Source of the DNA: Chitinophagaceae bacterium
Lineage (GTDB): Bacteria > Bacteroidota > Bacteroidia > Chitinophagales > Chitinophagaceae
DNA length: 50,946 nt
Direction of reading: 5' to 3'
Assembly (NCBI GenBank): GCA_947456805.1
Contig: CANGTN010000011.1
Coordinates: 1-50,946, forward strand
The position numbers were made by a program, and so were the translations under genes. Below are positions 45,759 to 50,946 of this stretch, piece by piece. Position 1 is the first letter of the stretch. Every line of letters starts with the position of its first letter. Under the pieces are notes generated by a model. That model was not told where the DNA came from. It made no database searches and was given only the letters and a program-made list of their open reading frames with translations.

Positions 45759-46682
45759 ATGCATTATACGCTCAATCAGCTGCAAATTTTTTTGAAAATT
45801 GTTGAAACAAAAAATATTACAAAAGCGTCTGAAGAGTTACATTTAACCCAACCTGCCGTATCAATACAATTAAAAAATTTTCAGACACAATTTGAAACTC
45901 CATTAACAGAGGTTATTGGAAGAAAAATCTATATCACCGATTTTGGACATGAAATAGCAGATTTAGCAGAAAAAATTCTGTTTCAGGTGGAAACTATCAA
46001 TCAAAAAACTTTAGCTTCAAAAGGCCAGTTAAGCGGAAAACTTAAAATATCAATCGTATCAACTGGAAAATATATCATGCCCTATTTTCTTTCAGATTTT
46101 ACAAGAGAAAATTCAAGCGTAGAACTGATGATGGATGTAACAAACAAAAACAAAGTAATTGATAGCTTAAAAAATAATTTAGTTGACTTTGCATTGGTTT
46201 CAATTTTGCCAACTACTTTAAATATTGATAAACTAGATTTAATGAAAAACAAATTGTATCTGGTAGGAAACACTCAAAATAAATTCAACAAAAATTTAAA
46301 CAGCAAAGAAATTTTTAAAAATATACCATTAATATTTAGAGAAAAAGGTTCTGGCACAAGACAAACAATGGAAAAATTTATTGAGCAAAATAGTATTTCT
46401 GTAATTAAGAAAATGGAGCTTACTTCTAACGAAGCTGTAAAGCAAGCGATTTTAGCGGGACTTGGTTTTTCTATTATGCCATTAATTGGAATTAAAAACG
46501 AACTTCAAAACAACCAATTGCAAATTATTCCAATTAAGGGATTACCGATAAAAACTACCTGGAGTCTAATCTGGCTAAAAGAAAAACAACACTCTACCGT
46601 TGCAACTTCATTACTAAACTACATTAAAAAAGAAAAGTCAAAAATCATTGAGCAAAGCTTCAACTGGTATGAAGAATATTAA
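45759..46682 (+). CDS. LysR family transcriptional regulator
   Basis: A 307-residue regulator. The N-terminal winged helix is clear: LNQLQIFLKIVETKNITKAS then LHLTQPAVSIQLKNFQ. The effector-binding domain (about residues 90-300) contains the FREKGSGTRQTME and LGFSIMPL segments common in the CysB/CbbR branch. It is divergent from icd with an 87-base spacer that holds its own -7 element. LysR proteins usually control the divergent unit, so the icd-to-sbtA run is the likely target. The inducer is unknown. Confidence 0.93.
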   Translation: MHYTLNQLQIFLKIVETKNITKASEELHLTQPAVSIQLKNFQTQFETPLTEVIGRKIYITDFGHEIADLAEKILFQVETINQKTLASKGQLSGKLKISIVSTGKYIMPYFLSDFTRENSSVELMMDVTNKNKVIDSLKNNLVDFALVSILPTTLNIDKLDLMKNKLYLVGNTQNKFNKNLNSKEIFKNIPLIFREKGSGTRQTMEKFIEQNSISVIKKMELTSNEAVKQAILAGLGFSIMPLIGIKNELQNNQLQIIPIKGLPIKTTWSLIWLKEKQHSTVATSLLNYIKKEKSKIIEQSFNWYEEY

Positions 46683-46711
46683 AGATAATACCAACTTATC
46701 CCGATAATATT

Positions 46712-47131
46712 TTATTCAGTTACAACAATAGCATCTTTAATTACTACATCGCTTAAAAAGCCTGTACAAAAGCCTTTTAACGATATTTTAGAGCCAACCA
46801 CAGGTTGAGATGAACCGGAAGATATCAGGGTACAAAAAACATTTGCAAATGCATCATTGGATTTTATAGTTACAGTTGTTTTTCCTTCCTGATCTTTTTT
46901 TATTTCACTTACTTCACCGGTTATTTTCAGGGCTTTATTCAGGTATTTTACATTGGAAGCTGCCTCATTGGTTTGATATTCAGTTACCAGCTGAGATGCA
47001 GTAATATCAATGGTTTTTTCATCTTCCGCACTTCGGTGATGATTGGCAGAATAAATAAAAATATAATACCATGTTCCTATTGCTGTAACAAGGATTATTA
47101 AGAATAAGCTAAGCAATATTTTCTTTTTCAT
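46712..47131 (-). CDS. OB-fold, tRNA_anti-like exported or anchored protein
   Basis: A 139-residue protein from the ATG at 47129-47131 (MKKKILLSLFLII); seven codons further upstream are less likely. Residues 4-24 form a membrane anchor or uncleaved signal. Residues about 45-139 have the tRNA_anti-like OB-fold pattern (LVTEYQTNEAASNVKYLNKALKITG then V.EI...TTVTIKS). Such small OB proteins recur in Bacteroidota envelope clusters. The ligand is unknown. It is last in a four-gene run after the DUF5777 gene, with a 40-base spacer, and converges on the LysR gene. Confidence 0.78.
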   Translation of the reverse strand: MKKKILLSLFLIILVTAIGTWYYIFIYSANHHRSAEDEKTIDITASQLVTEYQTNEAASNVKYLNKALKITGEVSEIKKDQEGKTTVTIKSNDAFANVFCTLISSGSSQPVVGSKISLKGFCTGFLSDVVIKDAIVVTE

Positions 47132-47171
47132 AGAAATAATTAAGACAACCATTAAGCCAAATAAATAAAAA

Positions 47172-48182
47172 TTACCAACCTAATTTCTTTGCTTTTTTTA
47201 TGGTAAAAACACGGGCAATATTGAAACCAAAATGAATACCACCGTCTTCCCATTTATCTTTGGTTTCATTGATTACGGCTCTCTCGTTGATGCCTGTAGA
47301 GTTACTAAAATTCAATTGAAAAACATGTCCACCTGTTTCAATATCAAGGCCCAATGAAAAAGAATTTACGTATCCATCCAACTTAGTAATCCGAGGAAAA
47401 TATTCTGCTGTCAAATTAACACGTTTGGTAATTCTTTGTCTTGCGCCAATACCCACCGAATAATAATCATTGGAATATTTATTCAAAGGAGCAGAATTAT
47501 TGTAGTGTACTAATGTAGGTACAATCTGCAATGAAAAATAATCACTCATTTTTCTGGCAATAATTAATTGATGGGCATACGTTAAACGATCTGTATAATG
47601 CACAATATCATTTTGTGTAGCATCAAAATGAATTGTTTTCCAATGCATAGAAGCTACATAACTAACAGAGACAGGCATATTAACTTTTCCGGTAGATTGA
47701 CGAAGAATTCTATACTTAAAAAAACCATCATAGGTTTTTTGATATTCACTTCTTCCAATGCCCACCATTAAACGGTCTGTAATGCCATAATCAACACCCA
47801 TGCGCATTGTAGCGGCATCCAACCCCCAAATTGCATAAGCACCTTCATTTAAAGTTCCGAAACGATGGCTAATTTTTACATCCAACAAGCCTTTTGCCAC
47901 ATTCTCAATAGAATGACCATTGATTAATCTTGTAGTTTTAAAAGTAGCAGTAGTAAGGTCTGTTTCAGATTGTTTATTGGATGCATTTTGTTGATCCAAT
48001 TCTGCAAACAAATCACCCGATGTTTTTATTGTTGTATCAACAGTTGTAGTTTGTTTTGATTTAGTGGAATTTTTTTCTGATTCCTTTTTACCTTTTTTAT
48101 TTTGTGCCTTTGCACTTATTTGAACAAGAGTAATTGCAAAAATTAAAATTGTAAAAATGATATTTTTTTTATGATTGAACAT
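47172..48182 (-). CDS. DUF5777 family beta-barrel protein
   Basis: A 336-residue protein with a signal peptide (about residues 1-26) and a Ser/Lys/Thr-rich linker (about 27-75). After it comes the DUF5777 pattern: NGHSIENVAKGLLDVKISHR, GLDAATMRMGVDYGITDRLMVG and alternating strands consistent with an outer-membrane barrel to the end. The function is unknown. It lies in the cluster with the YceI and Ig/cytochrome genes, 39 bases after YceI and 40 before the OB-fold gene, which suggests a joint envelope or electron-transfer role. Confidence 0.8.
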   Translation of the reverse strand: MFNHKKNIIFTILIFAITLVQISAKAQNKKGKKESEKNSTKSKQTTTVDTTIKTSGDLFAELDQQNASNKQSETDLTTATFKTTRLINGHSIENVAKGLLDVKISHRFGTLNEGAYAIWGLDAATMRMGVDYGITDRLMVGIGRSEYQKTYDGFFKYRILRQSTGKVNMPVSVSYVASMHWKTIHFDATQNDIVHYTDRLTYAHQLIIARKMSDYFSLQIVPTLVHYNNSAPLNKYSNDYYSVGIGARQRITKRVNLTAEYFPRITKLDGYVNSFSLGLDIETGGHVFQLNFSNSTGINERAVINETKDKWEDGGIHFGFNIARVFTIKKAKKLGW

Positions 48183-48221
48183 ATGATTGATATAATAAAT
48201 AAACAGAGTGTAATAATAGAA

Positions 48222-48752
48222 TTATTGATATTCGCAATTTACTGTTATTGCTGCTTCTTCAGCAATTTGTGAGCCTATATAGCTTCCTGTAATAAAATCT
48301 TTCAACTTTATTTTAAATAAAGTTTTGATGGTAACTTTTCCATTGCTAACAGTAATAGTTCCGGGTGTTGATATTTTTTTAGCTACTCCATGAATTGTAA
48401 GTGTACCCTCTGCATTTACAGAATACGTTCCGTTTTTTGAAAAATTAACAGAGGCTATATTGGTGATATATCCTTTGAAATCTGCTTTTGGGAACTTGGT
48501 ACTTTCCATATAATTCTCGTTAAAATGATCTTCCATTAAGCCGTTGGCAAACTTGAAACTTTTAATCAGCAAACTAAAAATCATCTGTCCGGTATTATCA
48601 ATAAATTTGGAATCAACCTGATTATTGACAGCTTTAATATCTACCGTTGCAGATGCATCAAAAGATATTTGTCCGGTTTTTGTGCTATATGTTTTTTGTG
48701 CAAAAATACTTATTGACAAAAGAATAAAAATTGAAGCCAAAAATATTTTCAT
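48222..48752 (-). CDS. YceI family secreted protein
   Basis: A 176-residue protein with a signal peptide (cleaved about residue 18, IFAQ) and the YceI lipocalin-like barrel: GQISFDASATVDIKAVNN, FNENYMESTKFPKADFKG, GTLTIHGVAKKISTPG. YceI proteins hold polyisoprenoid or similar lipids in the periplasm. It is 19 bases after the Ig/cytochrome gene and 39 before the DUF5777 gene, in the same run. Confidence 0.9.
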   Translation of the reverse strand: MKIFLASIFILLSISIFAQKTYSTKTGQISFDASATVDIKAVNNQVDSKFIDNTGQMIFSLLIKSFKFANGLMEDHFNENYMESTKFPKADFKGYITNIASVNFSKNGTYSVNAEGTLTIHGVAKKISTPGTITVSNGKVTIKTLFKIKLKDFITGSYIGSQIAEEAAITVNCEYQ

Positions 48753-48771
48753 TGCAATAATTTTTTAAAAT

Positions 48772-49665
48772 CTAATTATTCAATTTCCCTTGTGTAATCC
48801 ATAACTGAAATAAGTCTCTGAATAAACCGCTTGAAACTTGTGTAGTTGGTACTGGAGATAAAGAAGAACCTTGTGGCATATTACCCGCAGGTTTTAATCT
48901 GCTGTGTATAGATGCACTTTCATTATTGATCGTTGACCATTGAGTCCAAGTGGTATGTGAGCCATGATGACAAGTTGCACATTTAGTACTTATCACCGGC
49001 AAAATATCTACACTAAATCTTACCAAATAAACAACGATTAATGTGTAGTTTGTAGTTATTGAACCTACGGAGTTTGTAGCTTTTACAGTGATTGTATAAG
49101 TACCGGGAGACATTGTATTCACCCAACTGATAACACCTGAAGTTGCATTGATAGTAATACCTGTTATAGTTGTTGTTAATGAATAAGTTACAGCGGCTCC
49201 GCCAGTATTGATAGATGGTGCGAGTGAGCTACCTGCCATTCCCTGATTAACAGAATTTGAGGCAGGAGCATACGCAAAAGCGGTAGGTGCTGTTGCAACG
49301 CCCGATGCATTTACATAGAGAATATAACGAACTGAATCCACCATTCCTATTATATTGGTAGCAACAATACCGAGTGTATATGTTCCCCTTGGTACAGTAT
49401 TTGCCCAATTGATAACTCCATTGTTATCTAAAGTAATACCAGCTACAGGTGCTGATATTTTAAAAGAAACAATACCACCTACTGTATTTTTAATAATTGG
49501 AGCAGCAGAACTACCGGCTGTACCTACTGTAATAGTTGAAGAAGAAGGTGAATAAGAAATTTTCAAAGTATCTTTAGAAACATTACGCAAATCAACGATG
49601 GCTTTGTCATAATGACAACTTGATAATACGCCAATGATAGAGAGTAAAATAATAAGCTGTCTCAT
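48772..49665 (-). CDS. Lipoprotein with two Ig-like repeats and a c-type haem motif
   Basis: A 297-residue exported protein. The lipobox LSSC ends the signal peptide (Cys about residue 17). Two similar repeats of about 82 residues follow (about 33-117 and 129-210), each with the Ig/cadherin-like AGSS.APxI ... G(I/V)I.WxNT ... GTYT pattern. The C-terminal 85 residues carry a single haem-binding CATCH (about residues 228-232) after FSVDILPVISTK, with NMPQGSS further on, which may supply the axial Met. It would be a surface-anchored electron carrier. It leads the run to YceI, DUF5777 and the OB-fold gene; its leader shares an element with the gene upstream. Confidence 0.82.
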   Translation of the reverse strand: MRQLIILLSIIGVLSSCHYDKAIVDLRNVSKDTLKISYSPSSSTITVGTAGSSAAPIIKNTVGGIVSFKISAPVAGITLDNNGVINWANTVPRGTYTLGIVATNIIGMVDSVRYILYVNASGVATAPTAFAYAPASNSVNQGMAGSSLAPSINTGGAAVTYSLTTTITGITINATSGVISWVNTMSPGTYTITVKATNSVGSITTNYTLIVVYLVRFSVDILPVISTKCATCHHGSHTTWTQWSTINNESASIHSRLKPAGNMPQGSSLSPVPTTQVSSGLFRDLFQLWITQGKLNN

Positions 49666-49684
49666 TTTCGTTTTGATTTTAAAA

Positions 49685-49750
49685 TTTCCTACTCATATCG
49701 TTTTTCTGTTCATGCCGTTTTTTATGTATTATGTATTACCTGGACTCTAC
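49685..49750 (-). promoter_or_regulatory. Shared 5' leader element, copy A (before the Ig/cytochrome gene)
   Basis: On the minus strand GTAGAGTCCAGG (49750-49739) begins a 66-base segment that ends with TAGGAAA (49691-49685), 19 bases before the ATG. The same start and end, and TACATA, AAACGG and GAAAA in between, recur in copy B at 50303-50364. The segment may be a conserved leader RNA or a diverged duplication. Confidence 0.5.
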
Positions 49751-49761
49751 TTTGTTTTTAG

Positions 49762-50289
49762 TTAATATTTATAAGCTATCCCTTTTTTAATATTTTGAGA
49801 ACCACCAATTGTATTAGAATTAGCCCCTACTGTAGATTTATCAGAAGTTAGTAGTATAAATGGGCAACCTAATATAGCAGCAGCTTCCTTAAGTTTTTTC
49901 TCTGCTTTTTTATCTCCACTATTCCCTGTTTGAAAATTAATTAAACCTGTTTTTCCTCTCACTTCATCCACTTTTTTTAAACCAGCTGCATAAGCTTTAT
50001 CTTCTATAATTACAACTTTTTCCCAGTCATCCTCACCTTTTATATTAATTTTTTCGGTTATCTCCTGAACCCTTCCACTTTTATAGGTAATATTTGAGAT
50101 AGCATATTTACTTACTGTTACTTCTGCATCTTCGCCTTCATATTTATAAACAATAGTATACTCTTCTACTTTCAATACTTTTCCTTTAACAGTTTCTCCA
50201 TTGTGCATTTTTATTATATCTGTTTGTGCAAAAAGTGAGTTGGTAAGAAGCAAAAAAGAAGCTGTAAATAATTTAAAATAATTTTTCAT
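49762..50289 (-). CDS. Secreted protein of unknown function
   Basis: A 175-residue protein with a signal peptide (cleaved near residue 21, LFAQ). Residues 25-75 are a short beta-rich unit (IIKMHNGETVKGKVLKVEE then YTIVYKYEGEDAEVTVSKYAI), a pattern of small SH3- or LSM-like folds that I cannot assign firmly. The second half is Lys-rich, mentions no known catalytic motif and includes GCPFILLTSDK. It is a single gene; leader copy B precedes it and copy A follows it. Its codon use is like its neighbours. Confidence 0.75.
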   Translation of the reverse strand: MKNYFKLFTASFLLLTNSLFAQTDIIKMHNGETVKGKVLKVEEYTIVYKYEGEDAEVTVSKYAISNITYKSGRVQEITEKINIKGEDDWEKVVIIEDKAYAAGLKKVDEVRGKTGLINFQTGNSGDKKAEKKLKEAAAILGCPFILLTSDKSTVGANSNTIGGSQNIKKGIAYKY

Positions 50290-50302
50290 GACTTTATTTT
50301 AT

Positions 50303-50364
50303 TTTCCTAATCGTATGGCTTTTCGGAATTACGCCCCGTTTGATATGTAGTTCCTGGACTCTAC
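50303..50364 (-). promoter_or_regulatory. Shared 5' leader element, copy B (before the secreted-protein gene)
   Basis: On the minus strand GTAGAGTCCAGG (50364-50353) begins a 62-base segment ending in TAGGAAA (50309-50303), 13 bases before the ATG. It matches copy A at both ends and at TACATA, AAACGG, GAAAA and CGAT inside. A potential stem CGTA/TACG here corresponds to CAT/ATG in copy A. Confidence 0.5.
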
Positions 50365-50432
50365 ATTTATTTTAATAAAATATAAAACGATATTAGGCAT
50401 TTTGTTTTTAAACCCAAAAAAAATATTTTAAA

Positions 50433-50663
50433 TTACTTTAATTCAGCCTCATCAGCAAAACTGTAAAAAGTATTTTCTGGAGATACTATCAAGAGGTCAA
50501 GAATGGTTATATCTAATAGTTTAGCAGCTGCAATAATCTTTTGTGTTATTTCTTTATCCTGTGCAGAAGGTTGAAAATTTCCACTAGGATGATTCTGTGA
50601 AAGTATAATTCCAGATGCAGCAGTTTTTAATGCTACAGATAATAGCAATCTAATATCAACCAC
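50433..50663 (-). pseudogene. RadC-family JAB/MPN domain fragment
   Basis: 76 codons from a GTG at 50661-50663, with the frame open a further 19 codons to a stop at 50721. The protein VVDIRLLLSVALKTAASGII then LSQNHPSGNFQPSAQD contains the JAMM metal motif of RadC proteins (H, Ser-Gly, S..D). It lacks everything before that strand; the open sequence upstream (LPLLINLTNIPPY) is not RadC-like. RadC domains are common on mobile DNA. It is probably a remnant. It could be a very short live gene, but with no proper start this is less likely. Confidence 0.65.
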
Positions 50664-50688
50664 AGTTTCTTGAAGAACATATGGGGGG

Positions 50689-50799
50689 ATGTTAGTTAAA
50701 TTAATCAGAAGCGGGAGATACTAAAAAGAGGTGGGTGGGGTAATTGGTAAATTTTGTGAAATAGTAATTATTCTTACTTTTACTAGAATTAACTAACAT
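50689..50799. repeat. Inverted repeat of 11 bases beside the radC fragment
   Basis: ATGTTAGTTAA (50689-50699) and its exact reverse complement TTAACTAACAT (50789-50799) are separated by 89 bases. The left arm lies at the point where RadC similarity ends and the right arm just before the surface-protein gene. It could mark a past insertion or flank divergent promoters. Confidence 0.45.
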
Positions 50800-50812
50800 T
50801 TAATCCCACACC

Positions 50813-50946
50813 ATGAAGAAGCTATTAATCATTTTTTTCTTTTTATCCTTCACTTACATAAACATGGCCCAAGTAGGTATTGGAACTAACAGTCCTAATG
50901 GATCAGCACAGCTGGATGTAAGTAGCACTACAAAAGGATTTTTACC
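50813..50946 (+). CDS. Secreted surface protein, N-terminal part (runs off the window)
   Basis: The first 44 codons are present. A signal peptide (about residues 1-19, ending NMAQ) is followed by VGIGTNSPNGSAQLDVSSTT and KGFLP. The GIGT..P..SA.LDV.ST.KGFLP pattern is the usual opening of Bacteroidota surface or fibre-like proteins that carry tail-fibre-type repeats. The rest is outside the window, so the domain content and length are unknown. It starts at the ATG at 50813, divergent from the radC fragment. Confidence 0.7.
   Translation, partial: MKKLLIIFFFLSFTYINMAQVGIGTNSPNGSAQLDVSSTTKGFL

Overview
The window comes from a Bacteroidota chromosome, most likely a member of the Chitinophagia. 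The evidence is AT-rich DNA, promoters of the Bacteroidota type (TTG, about 19 bases, TAnnTTTG; the best copy precedes the initiator tRNA), few visible Shine-Dalgarno sites, frequent signal-peptidase II lipoboxes, and typical phylum genes: a PUR/DUF3276 protein, DUF5777, a GIGT-type surface protein and a TonB receptor with a carboxypeptidase-like N-terminal domain. No insertion sequence, prophage, CRISPR array or replication origin was found.

Layout. 1-6.4 kb: start of rpsA (ribosomal protein S1, leaving the window), a lipoprotein, and a very large TamB-like envelope protein. 6.4-14 kb, minus strand: rpoC standing alone without rpoB but with its own promoter, a 600-base spacer, the ribosome-assembly GTPases der and era, and initiator tRNA-fMet. 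14-16.6 kb: a TPP riboswitch controlling a TonB-dependent receptor, presumably for thiamine uptake. 16.6-20.5 kb, minus strand: cmk, dapA, accA and a short-chain dehydrogenase. The spacers around der, dapA and accA carry three copies of a dispersed repeat with a GTGCGACGC core. 20.5-25.3 kb, plus strand: a truncated flavin-reductase-like gene, then a tight run of acyl-CoA thioesterase, ureohydrolase, membrane protein, radical SAM protein and TauE-type permease. 25.3-28.6 kb: an MFS transporter, and an Lrp-type regulator divergent from ahcY. 28.8-36 kb, plus strand: a polysaccharide-deacetylase-like lipoprotein, then a close-packed run of GH53 endo-galactanase, threonine aldolase, pgi, GNAT acetyltransferase and arylsulfotransferase-like protein. 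36-40 kb: a TsdA-like dihaem cytochrome, PUR protein, ABC exporter, and tRNA-Ser(TGA) followed by a broken GIY-YIG nuclease gene. 40-46.7 kb: five close-packed minus-strand genes (icd, DUF6671, tsaC/sua5, pyrC, sbtA-like) divergent from a LysR regulator. 46.7-50.9 kb: an envelope and redox cluster (Ig-like/cytochrome lipoprotein, YceI, DUF5777, OB-fold protein), a secreted protein of unknown function, a radC remnant, and the start of a surface protein leaving the window.

Most of the content is housekeeping. The points most worth following up are the orphan rpoC; the icd-to-sbtA operon, whose members share a bicarbonate theme; a diverged 5' leader element shared by two neighbouring exported-protein genes at 49.7 and 50.3 kb; the GTGCGACGC dispersed repeat; an 18-base perfect palindrome at the accA promoter; and paired direct repeats in the Lrp-ahcY divergent promoter. 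I did not find a clear previously undescribed defence or biosynthetic system.
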